Assembly (NCBI GenBank): GCA_963921305.4
Contig: CAWUEX030000002.1
Span: forward strand, 1,054,001 to 1,118,000
Reading direction: 5' to 3'
DNA: 64,000 nt
From: CAWUEX02 sp963921305
GTDB taxonomy: Bacteria; Pseudomonadota; Alphaproteobacteria; Rhodospirillales; Rhodospirillaceae
Part shown: positions 7,981-16,981 of the stretch, piece after piece
Numbering within the stretch: position 1 is the stretch's first letter
Layout of the letters: every line of letters begins with the position of its first letter
Program-made: the position numbers and the translations under genes
The notes under the pieces: generated by a model
What the model was told of the DNA's origin: nothing
Database searches by the model: none
The model's input: the letters and a program-made list of their open reading frames with translations, nothing else

Positions 7981-8369
7981 AAATTGGACCCTCGTCTGCT
8001 TTTCCGCCGATCACACCAGAGGGGTGCTTAGCCTATAGTGGTGTCAAAGAAATTAGTGTCGATGGGAAGAACTTCGTTTTTGATGTAGATAAAGATTTTG
8101 GCTGCGGGTCTTTCACGATTCAGGTTGTTGGCGAATACACTATCTCAGCCCGCGGCCCGGGTGATCCAAACATCGTTCTATATCGAGGAGACGATGAGTC
8201 TTTTGTGGGTGACAATGATGACAGGGATAGAGAGAACGATGACTTCAACTCTGAATTGACTCTGCAATTAGAGCCGGCAACGTACATATTAGCGATTAAC
8301 AGCTTCGAGTCCCCGGAGAGAATTTCTGTAACAGTAGATAAGAGTAGCAGTCAAAGCTCTAGCCAATAG
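7962..8369 (+). pseudogene. out-of-frame C-terminal continuation of the preceding gene (PPC-like domain)
   Basis: In the -1 frame after the A5 run at 7958-7962 translation continues without a stop for about 135 codons to TAG at 8367-8369. The product has the PPC pattern: YTISARGPGDPNIVLYRG, a run of Asp-rich residues (DDESFVGDNDDRDREND), then LTLQLEPATYILAINSF. It has no ribosome site or start of its own. One additional A in the run would give one protein of about 600 residues. This may be a real mutation, a sequencing error in a homopolymer, or slippage during expression; sequence alone does not decide. Confidence 0.7.
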
Positions 8370-8372
8370 CGC

Positions 8373-10310
8373 TCACGCCCCCTTCCGGTTGTTCACCAGA
8401 TCGTCGACCACGCCGGGATCGGCGAGGGTGGACGTATCCCCCAGAGCATCGACCTCGTTTTCGGCGATCTTGCGCAGGATGCGGCGCATGATTTTACCGG
8501 AGCGGGTTTTCGGCAGGCCCGGTGCCCATTGCAGATGATCGGGCTTGGCAATGGCGCCAATGTCGTTGCGCACCCACTGAATTAACTCGTCGTGGAGCTC
8601 GGGTGTCGCCTCACAGCCTTCCATCAACGTGACATAGGCGTAGATACCCTGGCCTTTGACGTCGTGCGGGAAGCCCACAACAGCCGCTTCGGCCACCGCC
8701 TTGTGTTCCACCAGCGAGCTTTCGATTTCTGCCGTGCCCATGCGGTGGCCTGACACGTTGAGCACGTCGTCCACCCGGCCGGTGATCCAGTAGTAGCCGT
8801 CTTCGTCGCGGCGGCAACCGTCTCCGGTGAAGTACTTGCCGGGATACTGCACAAAGTAGGTGTCGATGAAGCGCTGATGATCGCCGAACACGGTGCGCAT
8901 TTGCCCGGGCCATGAGTCCTTCATGCACAGGTAGCCTTCTGCGGCTCCTTCGAGCTCGTTGCCCTCCTGATCCACCAAGCAGGGTTGTATGCCGAAGAAG
9001 GGCCGCGTTGCCGAACCGGGTTTGAGGTCGGTCGCCCCGGCCAGCGGAGCGATTAGAATGCCGCCGGTTTCGGTCTGCCACCAGGTGTCGACGATGGGGC
9101 ATCTGCCGTCTCCGACCACGCGGTGATACCACAGCCACGCTTCCGGATTGATCGGCTCGCCCACCGTGCCGAGCAAGCGCAAAGTGGTGCGCGAGGTGCG
9201 CGTAACCGGCTCATCGCCTTCACGCATGAGCGCCCGCAAAGCTGTGGGTGCGGTGTAAAACGTATTGACGCCGTGCTTGTCGACCACATCCCAGAAGCGG
9301 CTAGCGTTGGGATAATTGGGCACACCTTCAAACATCAGCGTTATGGCGCCGTTGGCCAGCGGGCCGTAAACGATATAGGTGTGGCCGGTAATCCAACCGA
9401 CGTCCGCCGTGCACCAGTAGACCTGGCGGCCGTCGTAATCGAATACGTATTTGTGGGTCATGGCGGCATAGACCATGTAGCCGCCGGTGGTATGCAAAAC
9501 GCCCTTCGGTTTTCCGGTCGAACCCGAGGTGTAGAGAATGAACAGCGGATCTTCCGCGTTCATTTCCTCCGGCTCGCACCACGTGCCCTGATGCTCGGTG
9601 ATGACGTGATACCAGATGTCTTTATCGCCCATCGGCACGCCGACTTCGGTGCGCTCCACCACGATGACGTGATCGACGGTATCGCAGGACTCGAGCGCCT
9701 TATCGACGTTGGCCTTGAGCGGAATTTTCTTACCGCCACGCACGCCTTCATCGGCGGTGATGACCACACACGCGCCGCAGTCGTTGATGCGGTCGGCCAG
9801 GGATTGCGGCGCGAAGCCGCCGAAGACGACCGAATGCACCGCGCCGATGCGGGCACAGGCCAGCATGGCCACGGCAGCTTCGACAATCATCGGCATGTAG
9901 ATGCACACACGATCGCCTTTCTTGACCCCAAGGCTGCGCAACGCGTTGCCGAGGCGGCAAACCTGTTCGTGCAGTTCGTAATAGGTGACGCGTTTGTGCT
10001 GGGACGGTTCGTCACCTTCCCAGATAATGGCATTGCGCGTGCCCAGTTCATTCAGGTGACGGTCGAGGCAGTTGTAGCAGGCGTTCAGCGTGCCATCCTC
10101 GAACCATTTGATCGATACATCATCCTTGCCGTAGGTGACCGACTTCACCTTTTTGTACGGCGTAATCCAATCGATGATGCGGCCATGTTCGCGCCAGAAC
10201 CCCTCCGGGTCATCCACTGACCTTTGGTACATCTCCTGGTACTGGCGCTCGGTAACCAGAGAGGACTTGGTCCAGTCATCGGGAATGGGAATCACGGTAT
10301 CGTCGGTCAT
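8373..10310 (-). CDS. acs: acetyl-CoA synthetase
   Basis: AMP-forming acetate-CoA ligase, 645 residues from the chosen start, the usual length. It activates acetate to acetyl-CoA in the cytoplasm. Motifs: the P-loop-like YTSGSTGKPKG, TADVGWITGHTY, the adenylate motif WWQTETGG, TGDGCRRDEDGYYWITGR, and PKTRSGKIMRR with Lys606, the residue that acetylation inactivates in this family. The start at 10308-10310 is preceded by AAAAGGAG 5 bases upstream; an in-frame ATG at 10376 would add 22 residues without a ribosome site. Its stop lies 3 bp from the end of the broken membrane-protein gene. Confidence 0.97.
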   Translation of the reverse strand: MTDDTVIPIPDDWTKSSLVTERQYQEMYQRSVDDPEGFWREHGRIIDWITPYKKVKSVTYGKDDVSIKWFEDGTLNACYNCLDRHLNELGTRNAIIWEGDEPSQHKRVTYYELHEQVCRLGNALRSLGVKKGDRVCIYMPMIVEAAVAMLACARIGAVHSVVFGGFAPQSLADRINDCGACVVITADEGVRGGKKIPLKANVDKALESCDTVDHVIVVERTEVGVPMGDKDIWYHVITEHQGTWCEPEEMNAEDPLFILYTSGSTGKPKGVLHTTGGYMVYAAMTHKYVFDYDGRQVYWCTADVGWITGHTYIVYGPLANGAITLMFEGVPNYPNASRFWDVVDKHGVNTFYTAPTALRALMREGDEPVTRTSRTTLRLLGTVGEPINPEAWLWYHRVVGDGRCPIVDTWWQTETGGILIAPLAGATDLKPGSATRPFFGIQPCLVDQEGNELEGAAEGYLCMKDSWPGQMRTVFGDHQRFIDTYFVQYPGKYFTGDGCRRDEDGYYWITGRVDDVLNVSGHRMGTAEIESSLVEHKAVAEAAVVGFPHDVKGQGIYAYVTLMEGCEATPELHDELIQWVRNDIGAIAKPDHLQWAPGLPKTRSGKIMRRILRKIAENEVDALGDTSTLADPGVVDDLVNNRKGA

Positions 10311-10450
10311 GGCGTCTCCTTTTGGTGCCCCCTCTTGGCATGCCCTTGGGGCCTCTTTATGCGTGCTTAGTGTCACGCGCGTTTAGCGTCGATCATAAAC
10401 CTGCGCATTGATCCACGTCACCCGCCGGGCTTGGCACACCGATTAAATGC

Positions 10451-10840
10451 TCAGGATTCAGTGACCAGTGCAGCGACGGCCTCAGGCCGACCGGCGATCA
10501 CCACGCCGTCATCCACCGTGACCGGAAACCGGGTGAGGCTTTTGCCTTTGCACGGCCCCAGCGTGCAGTAGCCGTCAGTGGGCCGGAAATGCGCGCCGTG
10601 GGTGGTGCACAGCAGATAACGCCCCTTGCGGTCAAAGAACACGTCGCCGAACAGGTTCAACGGCACGCGCGCATGGGGGCAGGAATTGACGAAAGCGCGG
10701 ACGACGCCTTCCCACTCCACCACCATGAGATTGTATTGCTCGTCGCCGTTCTTGATGACGACGTCCTTGGCCTTGGTCTCGGCCAGGTCCTCGACCCGGC
10801 ACAGCACACGCCCGGCGAGCTCATCGGGATCGGGCAGCAT
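10451..10840 (-). CDS. Rieske-type [2Fe-2S] protein
   Basis: A 129-residue soluble ferredoxin-like protein. The cluster ligands are C54-P-H56 and C78-T-T-H81, a C-x-H-x21-C-x2-H arrangement of Rieske ferredoxins and the small subunits of oxygenases. Two further Cys (92 and 97) follow. There is no signal peptide or membrane anchor, so it is cytoplasmic and probably an electron carrier; no oxygenase gene is adjacent. It lies 10 bp after yciI-like gene on the same strand, and the GGAG of that gene's last codons may serve as its ribosome site. Confidence 0.85.
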   Translation of the reverse strand: MLPDPDELAGRVLCRVEDLAETKAKDVVIKNGDEQYNLMVVEWEGVVRAFVNSCPHARVPLNLFGDVFFDRKGRYLLCTTHGAHFRPTDGYCTLGPCKGKSLTRFPVTVDDGVVIAGRPEAVAALVTES

Positions 10841-10850
10841 CTTGCGCGGG

Positions 10851-11135
10851 TTACTCCATCGGCAGAATGTTGCGGCTGGGGCGCATGATCACGCTTTCGA
10901 ACAAATTGGCCTTGTAATAGGGCTCGTCCGCGATCCACGCCCGCGCGGCGGCGATGTCTTCGAAGTCGAGGATGTAAAGACTGCCCTTGAAAGTTTCGCC
11001 ATCGTCATCGAACAGCGGACCGACATATTCACCCTCGGGCAGGTTGGCTTTCAGCCATTCGAGATGCTTGGGCCGCGTCGCCATGCGCAGGTCGAGATGA
11101 TTGGGTTTGTCGATACACATAATGGCGATCAGCAT
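10851..11135 (-). CDS. YciI-like family protein
   Basis: 94 residues with the YCII layout: N-terminal strand MLIAIMCIDKPNHLDLRMATRPKH, a central turn with Pro-Glu-Gly, GPLFDDDGETFKGSLYILDF, and the C-terminal YYKANLFESVIMRP. The Asp/His pair thought to line the cavity in this family (D9, H13) is present as DKPNH. Members are small alpha+beta-barrel dimers of unclear function. In many alphaproteobacteria a YciI gene follows gpsA; here manC and a propeller gene stand between them. Confidence 0.85.
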   Translation of the reverse strand: MLIAIMCIDKPNHLDLRMATRPKHLEWLKANLPEGEYVGPLFDDDGETFKGSLYILDFEDIAAARAWIADEPYYKANLFESVIMRPSRNILPME

Positions 11136-11162
11136 GTTGACGGGTCCTTTGCGATAACAGAA

Positions 11163-12179
11163 TTAGCCGTGAAATTGAGCGAGGCCCGAGACCGTGCTGG
11201 GCGGCACGCTGGTGCGGGCCATCACTTCGCCGGTTTCGAGCGAGACTTTGACGATGTCACCGGTAAACCAATTGGCGGCATAGGCATAGGTGCCGTCATG
11301 ACCGGCGGCGGTGAGCGCCCAGCCGAACCCCTCTAAGGGAATGTCTTGTTCGGTCTCGCCGTCCAGAGTGAGCACCGAAAGCTTGGTGCCGATGGGCAGC
11401 AAGAGCTTGTCACCGAGGGGTTCGACATCGAACAGCATGGCGGGCGGGCCGCCCTGGGACGGCGGCAAGGTCATGAGATCGGGCAACTGTTCACCGCGGA
11501 CGAGATCGAAGCGCATCAGGCGCGGGCCGGTTTCCGAGGTGTAGATCAGCGTCGTTCCATCCGGCGCCAGGGCGGTGTGGGTGGCCCCCATGCTGCCGCT
11601 AACGCCGCCGTGCACGTCGGGCGAGAAGCGGCGCACCAGCGTTTCATCTGCATCAAAGATATAAACTTCGCCGAGGCCGACCTGGTCGGGCACGTCAGGC
11701 AAGTAGGGATAGCGCGTGGTCAGGTTTTCCGGCTGGGCACTGCCCTTGAGATACTCGATAAGGGCGAATTGTCCGTCCGGCAGAAATTGCACCGAACCGA
11801 AGGGCCTGTCGGCGAAGCGTTTGGTGGGAAGTGGCGTCGCATCGGGTTTGACCCGCACCACTGCCCAGGCAAAATTATCGAACGCCCACAGCGTGCCGTC
11901 GGAGGCGAAGTTGATCCCGCCAATTAAATGCGTGGTGCCTTCGGTCCACAGCACGCCTTTCAAATTTAGGTCCGCGTCGTATTGGAGAATACGCCCGCGT
12001 CCGGCGTGGTCGTCGTCCGGATTGTTCAACACGGTTGCGCCGACAAACACATCGCCCGGGGCGAAAGGCTGAAGGGTAGACGTCTCAGGCATGAGGTCTG
12101 ACATTGGCTTGTCCTGCGCGTACAAAGAGCCGGCAGTCACGAGAGCTATAACCAAAGCGAAAAACTGAAATTTTTTCAT
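11163..12179 (-). CDS. exported beta-propeller (SMP-30/NHL-like) protein
   Basis: 338 residues with a cleavable signal peptide (MKKFQFF start, hydrophobic core, likely cleavage after SLYA at 21), so it is periplasmic or secreted. The rest is a series of about 45-residue beta blades, for example GGINFASDGTLWAFDN, GSVQFLPDGQFALIEY, THTALAPDGTTLIYTSETG and AGHDGTYAYAANWFTGDI, typical of gluconolactonase/NHL-type six-bladed propellers. Catalytic residues cannot be assigned. The ATG overlaps the stop codon of manC by one base (TAATG), so translation is probably coupled. Its link to sugar-nucleotide synthesis is unknown. Confidence 0.7.
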   Translation of the reverse strand: MKKFQFFALVIALVTAGSLYAQDKPMSDLMPETSTLQPFAPGDVFVGATVLNNPDDDHAGRGRILQYDADLNLKGVLWTEGTTHLIGGINFASDGTLWAFDNFAWAVVRVKPDATPLPTKRFADRPFGSVQFLPDGQFALIEYLKGSAQPENLTTRYPYLPDVPDQVGLGEVYIFDADETLVRRFSPDVHGGVSGSMGATHTALAPDGTTLIYTSETGPRLMRFDLVRGEQLPDLMTLPPSQGGPPAMLFDVEPLGDKLLLPIGTKLSVLTLDGETEQDIPLEGFGWALTAAGHDGTYAYAANWFTGDIVKVSLETGEVMARTSVPPSTVSGLAQFHG

Positions 12180-13612
12180 TACGGTTTTTCCCGGCCGTAG
12201 TCGTCTTCAATGCGCACGATATCGTCTTCGCCGACATATTCACCGGACTGCACCTCAACCATCTCAAGCTCGACCTTGCCGGGGTTTTCCAGGCGATGAA
12301 CCGTGCCGGCGGGAATGAAGGTGGACTCGTTTTCGCCAAGACGAATCTCCTGATCGCCGTTGGTCACCACGGCTGTGCCCTTAACCACCACCCAGTGTTC
12401 CGAGCGGTGCCAATGTTTTTGCAGCGACAACTTGGCGCCGGGCTTCACCCCGATGCGTTTGACCTTGAAGCGCTCGCCTTCATCGACGGTTTGGAACCAG
12501 CCCCACGGGCGATACGTGCGGGTGTGCGCCACCGCGACTTCGCGGTTGTCGGCTTTCAACTGTGTGACCACGTCTTTGACGTTTTGATCATGGCTCCGGT
12601 TGGTCACCAACACGGCGTCGTCCGTGACCACTACGACCGCGTCTTCCACGCCAACAACGGCGGTGGTTTGCCGCTCCGAGCGCACGTAGGTGTTCTTGGC
12701 ATCCAAAGCCAGAACGTCGCCAAGCAGGGTATTGCCGTCGGCGTCGTGCTCACTTTCATCATGCAACGCCGACCACGAGCCGACATCGGACCAGCCCATC
12801 TCAACCGGGACGACGGCTGCTTTATCGGTGCGTTCCATCACCCCGTAGTCGATGGACTGGCTGGGCACTGCGGCGAAGGCTTCGGGATCGAGGCGAAAGA
12901 AGAACAGGTCATTCGAGCCGTCATCCAATGCTTTTTGACAGGCGGGACCAATACCGGGCTCGAAGGCGGCGAGCTCATCCAGAAACACGCGCGCACGGAA
13001 CAGAAAGATACCGCCGTTCCACGAATAGGTGCCGGCGTCGACAAAACCCTGCGCGGTTTTTGCGTCGGGTTTCTCGACGAACGCCTCGACGCCGAACGCA
13101 CCGCCGCCGAGGTCATTGCCGCGTTTGATATAGCCGTAGGCCGTCGACGGTCCGGACGGGGTAATGCCGAAAGTGACCAGCTTGCCGTCGCGCGCCAGGG
13201 GCAGCGCCGTCGCCACAGCCACACGGAAAGACTCCGGTTTGCGGATGAGGTGATCGGACGGCATGACAAGCAAGACCGCGTCAGGATCTTCCGCTGCGAC
13301 CAGCGCCGCGACGGCAACGGCGGGGGCGGTGTTGCGGCCTTCCGGCTCGATGATGATCGCCTTAGGCTCGACGCCGACGGCGCGCAATTGCTCGGCGACA
13401 ATGAAACGGTGGGCATCGTTGCAGACAATAATGGGCGGATTAACCGCCGGTGTGGTCTCCGGCCCGAGGCGGAGCGCGGTGTCCTGAATCAGGGTGTGTT
13501 CGCCGGTCAGGGCCTGGAGCTGCTTGGGATACTGCTCGCGCGACAGGGGCCATAGCCGCGAGCCGGAACCGCCGGACAGAATTACGGGAGTGATGCTCGG
13601 CGCCTGTGCCAC
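12179..13612 (-). CDS. manC: mannose-1-phosphate guanylyltransferase / mannose-6-phosphate isomerase
   Basis: A 477-residue bifunctional enzyme making GDP-mannose for surface polysaccharides. The N-terminal nucleotidyltransferase has GGSGSRLWPLSREQYPKQ near residue 14, the metal/sugar segment VMPSDHLI and FVEKPD; the C-terminal cupin (about 370-470) has KPGAKLSLQKHWHRSEHW and the type II phosphomannose isomerase metal ligands. Length matches the family. It lies between gpsA and the propeller gene on the same strand; 78 bp separate it from gpsA and contain a GC-rich hairpin (13665-13684). The start is the first ATG after that gap. Confidence 0.95.
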   Translation of the reverse strand: MAQAPSITPVILSGGSGSRLWPLSREQYPKQLQALTGEHTLIQDTALRLGPETTPAVNPPIIVCNDAHRFIVAEQLRAVGVEPKAIIIEPEGRNTAPAVAVAALVAAEDPDAVLLVMPSDHLIRKPESFRVAVATALPLARDGKLVTFGITPSGPSTAYGYIKRGNDLGGGAFGVEAFVEKPDAKTAQGFVDAGTYSWNGGIFLFRARVFLDELAAFEPGIGPACQKALDDGSNDLFFFRLDPEAFAAVPSQSIDYGVMERTDKAAVVPVEMGWSDVGSWSALHDESEHDADGNTLLGDVLALDAKNTYVRSERQTTAVVGVEDAVVVVTDDAVLVTNRSHDQNVKDVVTQLKADNREVAVAHTRTYRPWGWFQTVDEGERFKVKRIGVKPGAKLSLQKHWHRSEHWVVVKGTAVVTNGDQEIRLGENESTFIPAGTVHRLENPGKVELEMVEVQSGEYVGEDDIVRIEDDYGREKP

Positions 13613-13690
13613 CGTAAGTCCTCAAGAGTTTGGGTTCATTCGTCTTAGCGCATCGGATGGGGTGGGGGCCAGCACCCAGGCCCCAACAAT

Positions 13691-14689
13691 TTAGCCGAAA
13701 TCGAGCTCTTCCTTGATCGGCCGTTCAAGCAATTCGGCAATGGCATCATCCACCGGAACATCGCGGTTGAGAATTTGATCCATCGCCCGGCAGATCGGCA
13801 TGTCCACACCCTTCTCGCTGGCAAGAGCGACGACCGCCTCGGCCGTGTAGACTCCTTCCGTCACGGCGCGGCGTTCGCCCAGCACCTCATCCAGCGTGCG
13901 GCCTTGTCCCAACGCAGCGCCGAGCGAATAGTTGCGCGATTGCATCGAGGTGGCTGTGAGCAACAAGTCGCCCAGCCCACACAGCCCCATCAAGGTTTCC
14001 TGACGTCCGCCGAGCGACACGGCCAGGCGCACCACCTCAACCAATCCCCGGGTGATGAGCGCGGCACGGGCGTTGTCCCCCAGACCTTTGCCCTCCACCA
14101 GGCCACAGGCAATGGCGAGTACATTTTTGACCGCACCGCCGATCGCGGCGCCGACAAGATCCTCCGACAGATAAGTCCGGAAGGTCGACGTGCCGATGGC
14201 GTCCGCCGCTTTCTCACCAAGGGCGCGGTCGGCACTGGCCAAGGTGAGCGCGGTGGGCAACCCGTTCGCGACTTCTTTGGCAAAGGTCGGGCCCGACAGC
14301 ACCATGGCCGGAGCAGCGGGCAGAGCTTCGGCCAGAACCTGAGTCATCAGGGCTTTTGTCCCGCGCTCAATGCCCTTGGCGCAGATCATGGCGGGCACGC
14401 CGTCGGGCCATGTGGGTGCGAGTTGTTCGCAGACTTTTCTTAAGTGCTGGGCCGGCGCGACCAGAAGGACGAGATCGGCGGCAAGCGTTTCAGCCGTATC
14501 GTTGGTGGCGCGGATGCCGGGGTCGAGCTCGACATCTGGCAGGTACAGCTCGTTAACGTGGCGTGAGTTGATACTGTCGGCAACCTCGGGCTCAAGCGCC
14601 CACAGGACCACATCCCGGCCGGCCCGGCGCGCCATCGCCGCCAATGCCGTGCCCCACGCCCCGGCGCCGATCACCCCGATGCGCTGCAT
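13691..14689 (-). CDS. gpsA: NAD(P)-dependent glycerol-3-phosphate dehydrogenase
   Basis: Makes sn-glycerol 3-phosphate from dihydroxyacetone phosphate for phospholipids, in the cytoplasm. 332 residues from the chosen start; Rossmann motif G8-A-G10-A-W-G13, the segments CAKGIERGTK and LSGPTFAKEVANGLPTA, and the catalytic Lys in GGAVKNVLAIACG. The ATG at 14687-14689 is preceded by GGGGAG at a good distance; an ATG at 14791 would add 34 residues without family similarity and overlap the divergent epimerase. Neighbours tsaD and yciI-like gene are its usual companions. Confidence 0.97.
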   Translation of the reverse strand: MQRIGVIGAGAWGTALAAMARRAGRDVVLWALEPEVADSINSRHVNELYLPDVELDPGIRATNDTAETLAADLVLLVAPAQHLRKVCEQLAPTWPDGVPAMICAKGIERGTKALMTQVLAEALPAAPAMVLSGPTFAKEVANGLPTALTLASADRALGEKAADAIGTSTFRTYLSEDLVGAAIGGAVKNVLAIACGLVEGKGLGDNARAALITRGLVEVVRLAVSLGGRQETLMGLCGLGDLLLTATSMQSRNYSLGAALGQGRTLDEVLGERRAVTEGVYTAEAVVALASEKGVDMPICRAMDQILNRDVPVDDAIAELLERPIKEELDFG

Positions 14690-14799
14690 GGCTGATCTCC
14701 CCTTCGATCCCTCCGGTGTGCCCTGTGTCGCATGGCTGCGGGAGGAAGTCCAACCGCGAAGTCTGGACAAGCGCTGCGGGCTCAGCCACAACCGCAGTC

Positions 14800-15810
14800 A
14801 TGACCATTTTGGTGACAGGGGCTGCGGGATTCATCGGCTTTCACACGGCCCAACGGGTGCTGGCGGACGGCTCAGCCGTCATCGGCCTGGACAACTTCAA
14901 CAGCTATTACGATCCGGCGCTGAAAGAAGCGCGTTGGGCGCAACTAGAGGGCATATCTGGATTCACCGGTGTTCGCCTCGACATCGCCAACCGCGGCGGA
15001 TTGGAAAATCTGTTCGCGGAATTCAAACCACGACAGGTGATTCATCTGGCGGCCCAAGCGGGCGTGCGCCACGGAGTCGATCATCCCCATGATTACGCCG
15101 GCGCCAATCTCACCGGCATGTTGAACGTGTTGGAGGCGTGCCGTCACGGCGGCGTCGAACACCTGGTATTCGCCTCCACCAGTTCGGTGTACGGGGCCAA
15201 CGGAACGATGCCGTTTTCCGAACATCACGGCACGGCGCATCAGCTATCACTTTATGCCGCGACAAAACGGGCCAATGAAGCCATGGCCCATTCCTACGCG
15301 CACCTTTATGACATCCCGACCACTGGCCTGCGGTTCTTTACGGTGTACGGGCCGTGGGGCCGGCCCGACATGGCGCTGTTCAAGTTCACCAAAGCCATGC
15401 TCGCCGGCGAGCCGATCCAGGTGTTCAACAACGGCGAAATGGCGCGGGACTTCACCTACATCGACGACATCGTCGAAGGCGTGGTGCGCACCCTGCACGC
15501 GCCGCCGGAGACTGATGCAACATGGTCCGCGGACACTGCGGATCCGGGTTCAAGCGGTGTCGCGCCCTATCGCATTTTTAACATCGGACGCGGCGCGCCG
15601 GTGAAGCTGATGGACTTCATCGCCGTATTGGAACGTGAGTTGGGTGTGACGGCGGACAAAGATTTTCAACCGATGCAGCCGGGCGACGTGTCGCAGACAT
15701 GGTGCGACGTCACAGAGCTGGATGCGGCGGTTGGCTACCGGCCCAAGGTACCGGTCGAAGAGGGGGTCGCCGCCTTTGTGAAATGGTACCGCGATTTCTA
15801 TGGCGCGTGA
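14800..15810 (+). CDS. NAD-dependent nucleotide-sugar epimerase, UDP-glucuronate 4-epimerase-like
   Basis: 336 residues of the extended short-chain dehydrogenase type. NAD motif G7-A-A-G10-F-I-G13, DNFNSYYDPALK (typical for UDP-glucuronate epimerases), the Ser/Thr stretch FASTSSVYG and the catalytic pair Tyr152/Lys156 (YAATK). RFFTVYGPWGRPDMA is also characteristic. It should act on UDP-glucuronate or a related sugar for polysaccharide or LPS. The first ATG with family similarity is at 14800; the longer frame from 14644 is not conserved and overlaps gpsA. It ends 2 bp from the stop of converging tsaD. Exact substrate uncertain. Confidence 0.88.
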   Translation: MTILVTGAAGFIGFHTAQRVLADGSAVIGLDNFNSYYDPALKEARWAQLEGISGFTGVRLDIANRGGLENLFAEFKPRQVIHLAAQAGVRHGVDHPHDYAGANLTGMLNVLEACRHGGVEHLVFASTSSVYGANGTMPFSEHHGTAHQLSLYAATKRANEAMAHSYAHLYDIPTTGLRFFTVYGPWGRPDMALFKFTKAMLAGEPIQVFNNGEMARDFTYIDDIVEGVVRTLHAPPETDATWSADTADPGSSGVAPYRIFNIGRGAPVKLMDFIAVLERELGVTADKDFQPMQPGDVSQTWCDVTELDAAVGYRPKVPVEEGVAAFVKWYRDFYGA

Positions 15811-15812
15811 GG

Positions 15813-16844
15813 TCAGGCCGAGGCCGACAAGTGCTCCAGCGGCCAGCGCGGTTTGGGTTTGAAGTCCAGCGGATCGCTGAGCCCAAGCCGCAGACGCTCA
15901 AGACCCGCCCAAGCAACCATCACCGCATTATCCGTGCACAATTCGGCGGGCGGCACGACGAACGGCACATCGTTCTCTGCCGCGAGGTTCTGGAGCGCAG
16001 CGCGCAAAGCTGTGTTGGCGGCAACACCTCCGGCGGCGACAAAAGCGGTGGGCCGGTCAGACTGAGTCATGGCCAACGCATTGCCGCAGCGGTCGATGAC
16101 GTGCGCAACAATGGCTTGCTGCAACCCGGCGGCGAGGTCTTTGGCATCCTGATCCGCCAGCGGACCGGGTGGCAGCGCTTCGACGGCATGGCGCACCGCC
16201 GTCTTGAGTCCGGAGAAAGAAAAGTCACAGCCGTCGCGGCCCTTTAAAGGGGACGGCAGAGGAAACCGCATCGCGTTTCCGTCGCCTGCGGCGCACTCAA
16301 TCGCCGGACCGCCGGGAAATCCGAGCCCGAGCATTTTCGCGCACTTGTCGAAGCACTCGCCAGCGGCATCGTCGAGGGTTGACCCGAGACAGCGGTATTG
16401 CCCTACGCCACTAACCGCGAGCACCTGACAATGCCCGCCCGACACCAGCAACAGCAGATACGGAAAGGCGACGCCGTTCGTCAGCCGCGCGGTCAAGGCA
16501 TGGGCTTGAAGATGGTTGACCGCTAGAAACGGTTTTTGATGCACCGACGCCAACGCCTTCGCCGTCATGACCCCGACCATAACCCCGCCGATAAGCCCCG
16601 GACCGGCGGTGGCGGCAAAGCCATCGATATCAGCAAAATCAAGACCCGCATCGCTCAACGCTTTCGCGACGAGTCCGTCGAGCCGGTCCAAGTGGGAGCG
16701 CGCGGCAATCTCAGGCACCACACCACCGTAGGGGCGGTGCTCGTCGATCTGCGAGGCGAGCGCATGAGAGAGCACCGCACCCCCATCATCGACGATGGCG
16801 ACAGCCGTTTCATCACAGCTGGTTTCAATACCCAGTACACGCAC
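15813..16844 (-). CDS. tsaD: tRNA N6-adenosine threonylcarbamoyltransferase
   Basis: TsaD transfers the threonylcarbamoyl group to A37 of ANN-decoding tRNAs together with TsaB (encoded at 21729) and TsaE. The 343-residue length is usual. Motifs: GIETSCDETAVAIVD at the N-terminus, the metal ligands H111 and H115 (NHLQAH), LLLVSGGHCQ, and GGVAANTALR near the C-terminus, all of the Kae1/ASKHA ATPase fold. It is divergent from the hemD-mic60 fusion. The start is the ATG that gives the conserved RVLGIETSCDET beginning. Confidence 0.97.
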   Translation of the reverse strand: MRVLGIETSCDETAVAIVDDGGAVLSHALASQIDEHRPYGGVVPEIAARSHLDRLDGLVAKALSDAGLDFADIDGFAATAGPGLIGGVMVGVMTAKALASVHQKPFLAVNHLQAHALTARLTNGVAFPYLLLLVSGGHCQVLAVSGVGQYRCLGSTLDDAAGECFDKCAKMLGLGFPGGPAIECAAGDGNAMRFPLPSPLKGRDGCDFSFSGLKTAVRHAVEALPPGPLADQDAKDLAAGLQQAIVAHVIDRCGNALAMTQSDRPTAFVAAGGVAANTALRAALQNLAAENDVPFVVPPAELCTDNAVMVAWAGLERLRLGLSDPLDFKPKPRWPLEHLSASA

Positions 16845-16896
16845 GAGAATTCATGTCCTCTCACGTCAGGAGGGCCGCTGAGACCCCCATGTTTCC

Positions 16897-16932
16897 CGTG
16901 TTGTTTCACACGAGACCTGGCTCTACAACACG
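16897..16932. promoter_or_regulatory. 8 bp inverted repeat in the tsaD-hemD divergent region
   Basis: CGTGTTGT at 16897-16904 is repeated inverted as ACAACACG at 16925-16932 with a 20 bp spacer. It lies midway in the 137 bp between divergent starts and could be an operator for either gene. No protein family can be assigned to it. Confidence 0.3.
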
Positions 16933-16981
16933 CGAAGCGGTCTGCCTAGGTTGGCGGCCCGTGGTGCGGTAGGTTGTGTCC

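Noticed and set aside
12296..13555. 419-codon plus-strand frame
   Set aside because: Antisense shadow of manC.
14644..14799. N-terminal extension of the epimerase frame
   Set aside because: Lies in the gpsA start region on the other strand and precedes the conserved NAD-binding start; the ATG at 14800 is preferred.
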